64,000 nt of DNA. It comes from Varroa destructor (taxonomy: Eukaryota > Arthropoda > Arachnida > Mesostigmata > Varroidae). Both the position numbers and the translations under genes were made by a program. How positions within the stretch are numbered: position 1 is the stretch's first letter; each line of letters starts with the position of its first letter. Positions 1-11,954 of the stretch are shown here, one piece after another. The notes under the pieces are model-generated. The model was not told where the DNA came from. It did not search any database and worked only from the letters and a program-made list of their open reading frames with translations. Location of the stretch: assembly GCF_002443255.2 (NCBI RefSeq), contig NW_019211455.1, positions 11,130,503-11,194,502 of the forward strand, read 5' to 3'.

Positions 1-1334
1 CACAGTAAAATTAGCTTAAGCATCATGACAGTACTTGAGTGGTCCACACAAAAGCCGATTACAGGACGATAAAAAAAGCTGCGCGCACTACTAAGGCGTA
101 CGCGAATGTTGAGTTACTATATCAATTCTAGCTCACTGTCTACATACATACTATGTTGTCAATCTTCAAACCTCTTTGGTCTATTAGGCTGTTTCTTTTT
201 TTGGCTACCTCTACTTAAATGAATCAACAGCCACCTAAGAAAACGACAATTTCGATAATCGTCCCGAATACAATTAAGCACCATCAAGGGGGCAGAAATG
301 TCCGCACCCTAAGGGTAATAGCATCAAGTTGAACTCTTTGCTTGAAGACAACGACAGTAACTTACCCATTGGGCTGGGAGGCAACTCGGCTCTTTAAAGC
401 TGCAAAACCCGTTGGTAAGGGCAGTTGGAACACAGAGGCATTGAAAAATCAAACGAAAATTTGGAGAAAAAACTTTTTACTGGCCGAAATGGTGCTGGTG
501 GTGGTGATTTGCCACCATCGTTGGTTGAAGCCACTGCACTTATAGGCAGTCTGCGATACGTGAAGGGAAGATGAGACTGGACACGCAAGAAAATCCAAAC
601 ACGTCCAGTCAGGCTATTCCAGCGGTTCGCTAGGGCCATTTTCTCCCTTTTTTTCTTCATTGGCTGCTGGTGGCAGCTTCGCAGTAGCACTGGCACAGAC
701 AGCGCTTTGCGGGATTGAACTGACCGACAGTAACGAACGGGAAAACTTGGTCAGATATGGTAGTAAGGGGAATCGGCGGCTCGGGAATTCTGGATGGGAC
801 TACGGGGAATCGACCGCTAGCACCTAGGCGAGAGGCTGCGGCAACTGCTGTGGGTATGGGAAAGTACATGAGGTGGACAGCATTGAGTGAGCTTGACCAC
901 GCTGGGTTTGTCTGCCGCCTGCTTTCCTGTCGCTAGGTGGTTTGGGTAGCAATAGTACAATCGTCGTACCGCAGGTAGCAGAGGGACGGATGGCTGGTCT
1001 GTGAAGAGCGCTCGATGCCGCCACTTGGTGACAGACGTGACCGGCAAGCCGAACAGTCGTTTCTCTATCCCTTCCAAACCCCACATCGATCCCCGTAGCT
1101 ACGGCCATGGCATTCCCAAAGCCGAGTTCCCAAAACTCTGCAATTCCCTTCGCCCTCTAGCTTAGCTTTTCCTGCATCAGCACCGAGTAGCAGCGCCGGC
1201 TCTCTTAGACAAGGGGACTGAGGAGGATTGATAGCTAGAGATTTGCTTGGATGGTCGAACGTCCACATCCTCTGTCGTTGGACACCGCTAGCAGGGACTC
1301 ATCGTCAACACCCACGGGGGTCATTAAAGGGGTA

Positions 1335-1364
1335 TAGAGAGACGGAGGGGGGAGAGAGAGAAAG
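1335..1364 (+). repeat. GA-rich imperfect microsatellite
   Basis: A short purine tract of GA and GGA units inside a longer purine-rich segment. It is simple-sequence DNA with no sign of coding. Confidence 0.7.
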
Positions 1365-2552
1365 CAAAACGAAGGATCGAGAAGGCAAAAAGGGAAACGC
1401 AGAGAAATTTGACCACTATAACAACAGGGAACCACCGCTATCCGCAGCAGCATTAGTACGGGTAATGTACACTTTCAGGTCTGTAAGCTTCGCAGCCGGG
1501 AAGGAAGCCAGCAGTTAAAAGTACGCATGGATTAATTACGGCTCCGTTCGTTTCCGAGCAGGTGTCCCATGCCGTACACCGCGCACATTATAAGTAGAAA
1601 GAGTCTCATTACAGCGGTATCCTCGTTACCATCGACAACGCCGTTGTTTCCAAAACTCGTAGAACGTGCGATACACCTGCGATAGCCGTAATAGAAAGTT
1701 ATGAATCAGAATGGAAACACGAAACAGGTAGAAACCGCGGCACTAGAAATCAAAGAGAGTAGGTATCTAATATGGCACGCAGATAATAACATTACCAGTT
1801 CACCAAAACAACACCATGACTTCAATAGCAGCAACAAGGCTAGCTTCTGCAGTAACAATTAGCCAACGGTTACAGCAACAACGACAATATCTATCGATAA
1901 TGCTTTAGAGCGTTAACAAAAACTGAAAGTTCGTGGAAATAGTTCCTCTGATCCGTGCGTGGGAGCATGTCGTGGAGCTTAAATTTTGCCACGTGGTGAA
2001 ACGTCCTGCAACATTGTTGTTCATAACTTCGAGACAAACTAACAGTGTGCCAATCACGCTAAGCAGTTGCTATTACTACCAAACAGGACGGACAACTGCG
2101 ACGGTATCCGTCGTTACTATTCTAGTACATGTTGTAAGCAGGTTCGACTAAATAAGAAAGACTCACTCAGATGCACAGCGCGCAACAGTCATCAGCTGAA
2201 CAGTACCCGCAGGGACAACGACTCGCAATGTGGGTGCAACTGGGCCGTCGAAACTGGCCCGCGTTTGGTGCCACTGCTGCGGCGACTGTCGCCGTCGCTT
2301 CCGCTAAGCGCTGCGAGTTCACCATCAAGACCAAGAGACGGTCGGTCGTTCTCAATACCTTGAAAAGGAACCGGTCTTCGACCTTCTCCATATGATACGC
2401 TACGACAATATAAAACAGACATGATCGCTGTCGCTTGGCTCGCATCGACGCACCTACGTGCCACTACAGGGGACGGACCCGCGCCGGCCCACGGCTGCTG
2501 TAGCTGCTGACGAAGATTCGAATCAATCGTTTGTTTGCTATGTTCCACTTAC

Positions 2553-2706
2553 CCAGTGAGCGACGATGGTGAGACGGTGGTTCGGCTGTATGAGAAGAGG
2601 CTACTCGAAGAAGGGGCAAGGCCGTAAACGATCGCAATGGCACGCAGACTCTGGCAGAATAGTAGGCTGGTGATCGACAATGGCTTGTCGTTCGCGACGA
2701 CTTCAT
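2553..2706 (-). CDS. Candidate first coding exon with transit-peptide-like N terminus
   Basis: On the - strand an ATG at 2706-2704 opens 51 codons and runs into CTGG|GTAAGT, a near-consensus splice donor at 2552-2551, leaving one base of a split codon. The peptide is rich in Arg, Ser and Ala and has no acidic residue before Glu42, the profile of a mitochondrial targeting presequence. The ATG and donor are seen. The targeting role is inference, and no downstream exon can be shown because the rest would lie at or before the window edge. The block is GC-rich and many frames are open, so chance remains a fair explanation. Confidence 0.22.
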
Positions 2707-2820
2707 TTTTAAGCAGACTAGTCGCTAGTTGACTGGGTCTCGTTGTCTTAGGTGAGCTGCCTGTTCCTGCTATTGCTGATTATTGTCCATGCATGGCATG
2801 ACTGTCGTTCACGTTCAGAC

Positions 2821-2877
2821 ACATGCTCACGCACACACACACACACGCGCTCACGCACACCCGCAGATACACACCAC
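2821..2877 (+). repeat. CA-rich tract with pure (CA)n core
   Basis: The core at 2832-2846 is an uninterrupted CA run. The flanks to 2877 are imperfect AC-rich sequence containing CGC interruptions. Confidence 0.85.
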
Positions 2878-4227
2878 AGATGTCCTGACGCGACACACAA
2901 TCTTACAAGTCGATCCGAGCTGGCCGAACTGCCACGTCGATGAAGCTAAGAATAAGGACTCACAATGGGGACGGCACAAGCGACTCGGAACGAACCATCA
3001 TTGCTGCCCAGGAGGAAAGATACACCCCGCTAACGCGCTTGGTACTACAATTGCTGCTACAAGTATTACAAGCTGTACCACTCCCTCAGTTACACACAGA
3101 AAATAATGCACGGTAGATTTACTTATCTACATGTGAGTTAGTACAACATAATTGAATAACGTATTGCCTGCTGTGGTGTGTTCGCTCGCTCGCCAGTAGC
3201 TGTAAACAGCGACCAAAGCCATTCGGACAGCAGGGCGAGCGGCACCGACAGCGGAACAAAAATGCACTAACATCAAGTCAAGAAGCGAAAAATTCAATCT
3301 CATTAGGTTTAATCCATAGAAACGAACAACTACAGCTAGAGTTTTAGTAGAAGTGAGAGTAATGCATACAATAATACATAGAAATAATGCTTAACCATGC
3401 ATATATATGATCGCGAGCGAAGAACTATCGCGCCTGCTGACACTCACACACAAAACACTCAGTTGGTTTTGTTGCTACTACCTCCGTCCTGATGTTAATA
3501 ATGGTCTTTATATAGGTTGTATAAAGGCGCTAAAAGCAACGGCACTATCGGTGATGGAGACACAAATGCCATACCGCACATAGCACAATAGAGCAACAGA
3601 GCCCGAAGTGGCAATAGAACCTGTCCCAACTCATCGCTCACCTCCATGGCCTTATATTGCTGCGTTGCTAGCAATGCAAGTACCGGTATCAGTTGTAGAT
3701 ATTGCAGTATTGAAAGTGGCGCGCGGTTATGGGAGCCTAATGGGCCGCTGTTTTGCTCCCAGACGCCTTCAGCGGACACGTCCGTTCATCATACCCGAAT
3801 TCACTGGCGTTTTGTACTATGATAATACTCGTTGTAGTAATAGTAGAAGTAACACGGTTCCTGGTCGAATTCGTGGCGACTGGGTACAGCGACTAGCGAC
3901 GTTGCTTTTGCCGCCATCAACACACACCGTTCAGATATGTTACCGTCTCTATTGGCCTTTTCCACCCAGATCTCGGATGGCGCCCGCAGATTATAGTAAG
4001 CCCGGCGAGTCAGAGCCAAGCCGGTAAGACGGAAGCCGGGATGGCCTCGAGACTCCAACCTGCCACCACGGAAAGATTGCAGGAGATGCGGAGAACTGGC
4101 GTCGAACAGCCAGGGAGGAATGGGCACACTAGGGAGCGGGTGGAAGCAGACCGAACGGTGAGGGAACGGGTCTCAGACTGGCGCGTATGCCGAGGGAAAG
4201 GGAAAGACAGGCCAGGAAGGCCAGCCA

Positions 4228-4278
4228 GCCTGCTGCTGCAGCAGCCAGCCAGCCTGCCTGCCTGCTGCTGCAGCAGCC
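4228..4278. repeat. Duplicated CTG/CAG palindrome
   Basis: The 19-mer GCCTGCTGCTGCAGCAGCC occurs twice, at 4228-4246 and 4260-4278, separated by CAGCCTGCC-type filler. Each copy contains the self-complementary GCTGCTGCAGCAGC, so each arm can fold on itself and the two copies can also pair with each other. This could be a local duplication within triplet-repeat DNA. Confidence 0.75.
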
Positions 4279-4869
4279 TGCCGCTGGGGGCTCAACGACT
4301 CTTTCTCCTCTCTCATAGCCCTCGCGCATTCCTCGCAAGCAACCACCCCTGCACACTGCCAGTCAACCAACTGTCCCCTATTGCCCCATCGCCTGGGACA
4401 GGCATGCTAGCACAGCTCTCCATCCCAGCCCTGCTTGGTTCGGCCCGGCTGGCCCTAGACCGCTCTCCTCCGCACTCCCCGTTACCCCAAATCCGACCCC
4501 CTTTAAAAGATGGCAGACGCTTGGCCCACGCGTGGGCCCCCTCGTCTTCTACTGGTCAGTCGTCCTGCAGCCGTCCGAGCCACCGAGAACCCTGCGGGAG
4601 GATGGGGATCAATGGCTTCTTACAAGGAATTAGGACCACCCTGCTGCTGGCGGCAGACTCCTCCGGGCCTTGAGGCCTCGGAGCCTGTAAACCGTCGGCT
4701 ACCACTGCCTTCGATGACCGCTAGCTACCACCCGCTACCGGACGCCTACGCACGCGGCTCCCCCCAATCGCGCCGGCTATCTAGTAACAGCTCTGCCCTA
4801 GGCCCAGTATATCCCTTCCGAATGGCACAGCATGAAAAGTTTCCACGCACTGTAGTAGTTATTATACTT

Positions 4870-7700
4870 TAGAATAGAACAGTAGAATAACGACGTATCC
4901 CGATATGGTGTCGCTAACCCAAGCTACCCTGCCTGACACTAGAGTTATATGTTGAAATGGAGCAGCACCACTTTTGCCTGCGTCGAATGCTATGGCGTCG
5001 TTGACAGGTCTTAGGTTTGTCAACGCAAAAAATGGTAAGGCATGTTGAGAGCGTGAAGTCAAAAAACAAAAGGCTACCACAGAAGTGATAAAGTGTTAGT
5101 GAGGTGCTATAATGTTAATATACAACAGTAGCTATTTCACTGTAGTAATAACAATATTATTGATGGTTGCGGTAGTCGCTACATTGTGCACACGGCTCGC
5201 AGGTTATGAGGTCTTGGGTTTTAGGGGCTTTGTGAAATCTGTATGGGTTGAACCAGTTATATGCTATCAGTTTAGACATTCGCGACGAGAAAGACAAACT
5301 AAGGAATCCGTTGAAAACGTTCATTATAGGACACGTAGACAATATGTTGGCGTTCTAACGGTTAACTATGCAAATAAGTGTTATAAGTATCAGAGTTGAA
5401 ATACTGTAGTATCCAGTGAGTGTGAAACGGAATTAGACCGTTGGCACCTCAATACTGTGACATAATTTCTTATAATAGCAAAAAATTTATTTCAACTATT
5501 TCACTCAGAGGTCATTGCTGTTTTTACAAGGACACGTTACATTTTTTCTTAGGATTGACTTCATCTTTATCAGGCTCCTGGAATGACCGAGCGTTTATGG
5601 GCCGGCTCCTGCGTACCTCATAGTTATCTTTATGAACGCCTGTAACCATATCGCATTTATTTTTTCGGATGCTCAAACAGTGGGCGATTTGCTGGACTCA
5701 AACAATTGTTTATGGGGTTTTCGCCTGCCAATTTATCAATACTTATTGACTGTTAGATTCCTATACGGGGAAGAAGGCCCCGAGACTGAAATGTCGCCAT
5801 GAAATTCAAGGGGTTCCTGGGAATGACGAATCGCACCGTTAATATAGATGTTACTACTTGATCCTTGTCCGAAGACACATTCACGACAGCGAAGACACAG
5901 TCTTACATATACACCTTCAACAAATTAAAAAAAAAACATCCATCGTAAGTACTAAATATATTTTTTGTGGTGATTTATCTCAAAAACAGCCCCAGCACGT
6001 GTGTTCCATTCGAAACGCTCATAGCTAAATAGTGAGCCATATCGTCCGCGAATGAGCAGATCATCACGCTTGAGAGCGTTTTAAAGCTATTATTAATACA
6101 TATACTATTGATTGCTTTTTAGGATATTTATAAACGTGCGTCCCAAGTACAAACAAAGCAAAAATTCAACTTTTTGCCCGTTTCAGCATCACACGCCTTT
6201 TGAACGAGTTCCATCGGGCACACTGTGTTAAGTGATGATTAAGCTACGGAAGTCCACCATGTCTAAGGAGAGGCATTCTTATGAGGCGCATCGGAGAACA
6301 CCACAAGTTGGCTAGGCGGTATTAGTACTAACAGAACATTAGCTAATAACTTGTCGACTCAAAAAAATAGAAGAGCTCTATAAGTTAAAATATTTTTTTC
6401 CCATGAATGCTCCAAGAGCCTGAACTCGAAAGTTAAAGTACATCCAATCTAGGTCCGATTTCAGAGGCAAATTGAAACAACGCAGGCGGATATGGTAAGA
6501 ATTATTTGACGGCATTTTTAGTGTTGGCTCGTTTTGTCTTCATATTGATGAAAAATCACTGTCAACCCGTGACAAGTAAAGGTTTGGTCGAAATAGTTAT
6601 CCGTTACTTGAACAGTTTGTTTGAAAGTTCCAGCCCGTTACTAACCCACTTTTTAACGAGCACCTTGAAAGATGTGTCGCTTAAATGCCATGCTTATAGG
6701 CATATAATTCATTACTAGGTATTTTTCACTTCAGAAAATCCAACACGTTGTGCAGTTCTGGCGTATCTCATTATAGACGGTCTTATTCGCTACGACCCAA
6801 CTGCAATATTTTCAGGCCTTGTTAATGCAAAAATGAATTCTTGTCAAAGCCCAGAAATCGATAGCAATAGACGGGTGTTACCTTATCGAAGCTATACAGC
6901 TTTGATGTGCGCCTTGAAAGTTACAGGCAAAGGCAGCAGTAAAACATAAACGAAAAACAAAAGGACAACTATTTAGGGTGGAAGATTGATCTTCGGTTGA
7001 TAAATCTGGGACTGCTGAAGACAGTATGTTACGCACGAAAAGGCGCCGGCAGGAATACCTACTTTACCAGGGTAGTGCCATTAAAAAAATAGGGAACCGA
7101 TTCGTACCTACAGCACGAAGGCATTATAAATCACAATAGTATCACAAATGATTCCACATTTAGGCAACGACTACGAAATATCCCATTAGTAGGGCCGCGT
7201 CGAAAACACTGAACACTTTATCGTACAGATAAACGGAATATTTCTGTTGATGGCGGACAAGCTCTTCTAATCTTTTCGTTACGTGAATTATGATTTGTAG
7301 TGTTCTGCTAGTTTAGGACTTAAGGTTATCTCTTCCAAATAAGACCCTGTAGGTTTCTTCGTATCGGTCATGTGTACCCTGCTGGATATATTGATTTCAT
7401 AGAGTTGCCTTCTTGATGGTTTCTCTGTGTTCGTATGGGCACGTATTGAACATACGAACATATTTCCTTGATATATTAAAACTGGTCCTAATATGGTATT
7501 CAAATTTTGTTGCGTTTAATTGTTTTCATGTCAATTGTATATCATTATTTCTATGACGTTATACGTATATATAACATATATATACACATATTTGAGTCGC
7601 ATACAAACTCCAAACGTATAGCTAACTAGAGACATATTATGTGAAATTCGAGAGTTTAGCTTTTCTTCCACCTTCTCCTTATGTGTACCGTATACTCGTC
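4870..7700. other. AT-rich stretch with no supported gene
   Basis: AT-rich DNA with dense stops in all frames, short A and T runs, and a TA-rich patch around 7563-7595. The few open frames are under about 95 codons and have composition expected by chance. I see nothing that supports a gene or a mobile element. It reads as intron or intergenic sequence. Confidence 0.5.
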
Positions 7701-7850
7701 CGATGATACTATTGCTACTCTTCGTGTTTCTACCAGCTGCGACTACGATTTCCTATGAAAGGCAGCTCCACAGCACAGCACTCGATGGCAAGTGGCCCTG
7801 CCTGTGGGGGCAAACAAGCAATGCACGGAAGGGGGACTTTTAAATCAAAT

Positions 7851-7866
7851 TCGTTCGTTCGTTCGT
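7851..7866 (+). repeat. (TTCG)n microsatellite
   Basis: About four tandem TCGT units lie inside the GC-rich block. Reading frames across it are inflated by the repeat and should not be taken as coding. Confidence 0.8.
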
Positions 7867-9251
7867 CGGTCCGTTTCTGTTTTCGATGCGTACAGCAGCG
7901 CAGCAACTCGTCGAGACACCAACAGGCCAGTGGCGTACCGACCCCGTATGAAGGGCAAACCAACAGAGAAGTCGGCATCGTTTCGCAAGCCCGTGTGCGA
8001 GCTGACTTTGAGTGCTCTCACAGCTGCTCATGCGCCTCGTTCTCTTTGTTGTCGACATCGCAATGCCGAGTGGAAATGGCTGAATCCAAATAACATCTCA
8101 AATATTCGATGCCGATCGAAGAGTCGAAAAGCACGTGTTGCTCAGTTTCGATGATGAGCATGGGCTGTCGGAGAGGGACCTCTCTCAGGAAGCACAGCAC
8201 GGCTAAGGCCAGAAACCGCGTGGGCTAAGGGCTGTGGACAGCGCTATACCAGATTCAGGCTGGCAAACGAACGGTCTAGAATCAAACGAGAGTGAACAGC
8301 AGGCCGCCAGGGACGCTATGCTATGCTGGTCTTGTTGGTTGCCTGCCTGGTCTTCTGGTAGCCTCCTCCAACTAGCTGCGACCTGCTGCTGCGACTGCCA
8401 CCGACGCTCCTTTGCCACTGCCTCAAACTTGGCCCGCTGCTTCGACGATAGCTGACTGGGTCACCTCGAGTAGTACTATACTGTTGGGCGTTTTCGAGAA
8501 TCCTGTGCCCGCTCAATGGTGTGGGCACTGCGTGTGCGCGTGAAGTGATTGCGACGTTGGGTGGGGCGCGGAACACTGGGGGCAGGGACCGGGGAGCAAA
8601 CTGATGGTTAGGGAAAACGGGGAAGAAAAGGCAGCTCAGGCAAGTTGAGCCAGGGCAAGCTGAGCCCAGCCGAGTTTCTACGGTCTCGCATCTAAGTACA
8701 GCTGGCGTGGGCTTGTTCCCCCTTTACCGATTGAAGAGAAGGCAAAGGCGCCCAAATATCCGTTCGGCAATCCCAAACTGCGCATCTCTTTCCTCTTCCC
8801 ATAAGACCTTTATCGCCTTCTGGGTCTCTCCTCAGGGTAACCTTCTCAAACCCCACAGAGAAGAGGAAGAAGTAGAAGACGACGAAATCGACGCCGGCAA
8901 CGCAGAAGCACTTCACACGATTCTTTTGAACTCGCTTCTCCAGGAGCCACTAGCAGCAGCAAAGCTGGAACAAAGCCGAGAATCAAGCTGCTAAGCATCA
9001 GAGCCCGACCCAGCCTAAACGTTGCTTACCGTCGAACTTTTCCCTCAAAAGACTCCTCTTTCAGAGGCCTTCAAGGAAAGGCAAGGCAAGCGAAAACCAG
9101 TGCAGACCCCCTGTTCACAGTTACCCACAGCATCGGTACCGCTGCCGCCTTCCTTCCTGATTCAAGTCCGACACGACAAACGCTTGGTTACCGACCATCG
9201 GTAACTTCAGCAAGTTGTGGAAACGATAGCCTACCCCCAAGCTCGCCTAAG

Positions 9252-9503
9252 ATGCCAATGAAGAAGGGGCCAGCCACCACGGCGTCGAAGTGCAGTGCGG
9301 CAGCGGGAAAGGGAGAGGTGTGGCTTCCGTTAAACGGTATGCCGACTCGGCATTTTGGAATCTCCAACGACAAAGACAGCGACGGCAGGAGCGGCGATAG
9401 TGATGATGGCCGCTGGGGGTCCTTTGCCCGGAGGGGCGCTTCAACGGCGCCCGGCGCCTCCGCCGCCAGGGGAAGCCAGATTGTGGCCAACGAGAGGCAC
9501 TGA
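9252..9503 (+). CDS. Short ATG-initiated open frame, possible upstream ORF
   Basis: An 83-codon frame starts with ATG at 9252 and ends in TGA at 9501-9503. It is hydrophilic, with a Lys-rich start, an Asp/Ser/Gly-rich middle around residues 40-53 and an Ala/Arg-rich end. It matches no family I know. If the candidate first exon ending at 9530 is real, this frame would sit in its 5' leader as an upstream ORF. The opposite strand is also open over most of it (9188-9490), so the frame alone is weak evidence. Confidence 0.18.
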   Translation: MPMKKGPATTASKCSAAAGKGEVWLPLNGMPTRHFGISNDKDSDGRSGDSDDGRWGSFARRGASTAPGASAARGSQIVANERH

Positions 9504-9515
9504 AAGATCGACGCG

Positions 9516-9530
9516 ATGGAAAGAGACCGG
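9516..9530 (+). CDS. Candidate coding part of a first exon (five codons) before a consensus donor
   Basis: An ATG at 9516 in the context GCGATGG (G at -3 and +4) encodes Met-Glu-Arg-Asp-Arg and ends at CGG|GTGAGT, a consensus 5' splice site at 9531, leaving phase 0. The GC-rich block before it fits a leader. The next exon is not proven. A pyrimidine-tract acceptor at 9689-9690 (CTTTTTTAAG) would open a phase-0 frame running to about 9820, and a phase-0 exon also exists at 24524. Confidence 0.25.
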
Positions 9531-10000
9531 GTGAGTTTGCTGCTCTTGAAAGTCTAGCAGCAGTAGTAGCGGTAATATCTCTAAGTTTACGAGGTGTGAA
9601 AAGGATAGAGGATAACTATGGTGCGCGAGCCTATGATCGTTCTCAATACCCTTTACCCCCTCACAGAAACTCTTTCTTGCCTTTTTTAAGAAATCATTGT
9701 CGAACGCCAGTATAAATATATTAAGTGAAGCTCGTGAGGCTAAATCGTATCGCGAATTTTCTTGTATCTATTTTATAATTAGAGTCATCACTTATCAAAG
9801 AAATATTATATTCACGTGAAAGTGTAGCTCGTTGATATTCGCTAGTATTAATTCCAAAGGTCATATGTTTCAATGAGAGTACAGTTGTGAAGCGATGTAG
9901 CACCGAATACATCGTTGATATTGTGATGTATTAATACACAAGCTGGTTGTTGGTCGTTGACCCATGATAACATAATAGTGTATGGTATTGGGAATGCCTT

Positions 10001-10075
10001 ATGTTCCGCATAACGGCCCTCTGGCCAGGAGTGCCAAGCCTAGACGGGCCAGGCGAGAAGGAACGGTCTCCTTTG
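10001..10075 (+). CDS. Candidate 25-codon exon ending in a strong donor
   Basis: An ATG at 10001 opens 25 codons that end exactly in phase 0 at CCTTTG|GTGAGTAA (donor GT at 10076). The frame is also open upstream to about 9970. The second half is polar and Gly/Pro/Glu/Lys-rich, unlike a translation of AT-rich filler. A CCAG acceptor at 10027-10028 would make it an internal exon instead. No homology is recognised. Confidence 0.2.
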
Positions 10076-11223
10076 GTGAGTAACGAGTAGAAAACAACGA
10101 CCAAAAACCAAGACACGGATAGAGGGAGCTGCTAGTCAGTGGAAGGAGTGAGGTATTTCGGCCGTGACCACTATCACCGCAACGTTACATACACAATACA
10201 GCGTGATGCTTCTGCCATACAGACGTTGTCTGTATTGAAGCAGAGCAGGGGAGCTACATTAGATGGTCTTACTACTGTAGGCAGTAGAAGCAGACGCTAG
10301 AAAAAGCAATAGATCCAGGGACGAGAGGCGGTTCACTGATCAGTCGCGGTCGTGCCACACGGCATCCTCGACCCAGGGTTTGTGCCAGCTGTGCAGAAAG
10401 GAAGTCATACTCCGGGGTCAAGAACGTGCCTAAAGTTGTTGGCCTTTGCTTCGAGCTGCGTCTTACTCGAGGTCTTTTGCACCGATTTGTTCGCGGCCGC
10501 TTGTTCTTCTTCTCGCGCTCGTCGCTTTTCTTGGGTCCACACACAGAGAAGAGCTACCGAGTGGCTGCGGTATCGGCTGTCCATTCCTTCAGTCATGAAG
10601 TTCGTTTCACTACTTCGCCCTCTTCGAAGTATACGTTCGGTCTGTTTGGTCGCCGCTAGCGTATAGTTTCGACGGTCGGAGAAAGGGGCTTAACAGCAGG
10701 CTGCCCGAGCACCGCAGCGCACTTACTGGATGCAGACCATAATAATTGTGGTCACATGGAAGTACACGAGCCCTGTTGATTTCTAGTGGATTGGTAGTAA
10801 TAGATTGGTAGTAGATTGATTTCCCTAGGCCAGTTAGAGCCGTCGCCCGATGCGGATGACAATAATCAATTCCGGCAAAGCAAAGAATAGTTACAAGTCA
10901 GACTGCCAGCTTGAAATAGAAAGGTCTTTACTAGCTAGGCAAAGGGAAGTCTGTTAATGATAACCAATAGCAAAATAAATGCTGAGAAGGTTATTAGTTC
11001 ACTTCAAATATAAAGATATAATGAGGAATGATTTTGAGTGGTCAAAACATATGGCAAACTTGGCTGTCAATCTCAAAACAGGAAGCACTTCTGAATCCCT
11101 GATGTCTTTATGAACCCAAAGCCCTTTTTCGCCATAAAACACACAACACGGTCACTTTACAAGCATGGAAAAATCATCTGTTCTGCTTCGTTCAACCTAA
11201 CGGACGTTCCACGTATAAATGTC

Positions 11224-11246
11224 TGTATTGGTAAAGTACCAATACA
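11224..11246. repeat. Inverted repeat, 10-bp stem with 3-nt loop
   Basis: TGTATTGGTA and its exact reverse complement TACCAATACA are separated by AAG. The pairing is perfect and stops at the outer bases. It could form a hairpin or cruciform. No T tract or other terminator-like context supports a defined role. Confidence 0.7.
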
Positions 11247-11279
11247 AATGAATATAACTTACCCTCAGTGTTGTTTGAT

Positions 11280-11621
11280 TTAATGTTCTAAACCATTTGC
11301 TTTACAGATATTGAAATGACTGTGCAAACGCATGCCCATTCGCGTTAGTATACAGCGGATAACTGTACAATCTTTGAGACTATTCAGGTCACTTTCTATT
11401 AGTCTTACGAAGGAATCATTAGGACAAACGTATTTTGCGTAACAATAAAGTAGACATCCATTAAGTGACACCAGATCAGAGTATTTGTCATTGTGAGAAA
11501 TTGATTGTTTTCTTGGATGAAAATGTCTACATAGATTATTAAACGTTATCAAACGATTACCAAATGATTTAAAAAGTAGTTTTCGTCCTAACTTAGGCCG
11601 TCTGATTGGCTGTCTGCACAT
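11280..11621 (-). CDS. 113-codon ATG-to-stop open frame in AT-rich DNA, unknown
   Basis: On the - strand an ATG at 11621 leads to TAA at 11280 without interruption. The predicted protein is basic, with clustered Arg and Lys in the first 40 residues and about seven cysteines spread through it. I do not recognise a domain. In a window this size a frame of this length in AT-rich DNA can arise by chance several times, so this is an ORF rather than a supported gene. Confidence 0.2.
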   Translation of the reverse strand: MCRQPIRRPKLGRKLLFKSFGNRLITFNNLCRHFHPRKQSISHNDKYSDLVSLNGCLLYCYAKYVCPNDSFVRLIESDLNSLKDCTVIRCILTRMGMRLHSHFNICKANGLEH

Positions 11622-11680
11622 GAGAATCTAAGCTTGTTTTTCGTATGACAAAAGTCCCACAGGGTCGTTGCAAGACGACA

Positions 11681-11712
11681 ATTATCGATTCACGCCTAAG
11701 TGGATCGATAAT
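11681..11712. repeat. Long hairpin, 13-bp stem with 6-nt loop
   Basis: ATTATCGATTCAC at 11681-11693 pairs with GTGGATCGATAAT at 11700-11712. Twelve pairs are Watson-Crick and one is G-T, closing a GCCTAA loop. Each arm contains TATCGAT, one base short of the TATCGATA core that insect DREF binds, so the site could equally be a paired protein-binding motif. The precise stem is seen; function is unknown. Confidence 0.7.
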
Positions 11713-11954
11713 ATGGAACAGGTTTTACGCTGGTGTTATGCCAATAAACAAAGTTCAACATAAGGGAAATTCAGTACTGGCTTATCCAGTCCATATTGTC
11801 GCGCAATAAGCGTTCGTAAGGACAGATCAGTGACGGGTATTCTCTATCTACCGATATTAAATGCATACTTACATATTCGTTCATACACCTTTAATTTATT
11901 TATGTTCCCAATAACAATAAATACTTTTATATACACAGATAGAGTCAATTCTAT

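Larger units (their letters stand above)
1..4870. other. GC-richer, low-complexity block without a supported gene
   Basis: By eye this stretch is richer in G and C than the DNA after 4870. It is dominated by purine or pyrimidine runs, CAG/CTG motifs and CA repeats. Reading frames are open on several frames at once, including a 210-codon frame at 4041-4673 rich in Pro, Ser, Leu and Gln, as expected of GC-richer low-complexity DNA. Two - strand ATG-plus-donor signals (2706-2553 and 3647-3642) suggest leader or first-exon sequence of - strand genes, but no complete gene can be assembled. Confidence 0.5.
7700..9530 (+). promoter_or_regulatory. GC-rich, CpG-containing block, possible promoter and leader of a + strand gene
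   Basis: The base composition changes sharply near 7700 from AT-rich to GC-richer with many CpGs, and returns to AT-rich after about 9600. The block ends with an ATG followed by a consensus splice donor at 9531, the arrangement expected of a promoter and 5' leader before a first intron. No TATA box or initiator stands out. The assignment rests on composition and the terminal donor only. Confidence 0.3.

Noticed and set aside
4041..4673. Longest open frame (210 codons, +)
   Set aside because: Pro/Ser/Leu/Gln-rich low-complexity translation across the CTG/CAG palindromes; the - strand is open too; no domain, and the frame length fits low stop density in GC-rich DNA.
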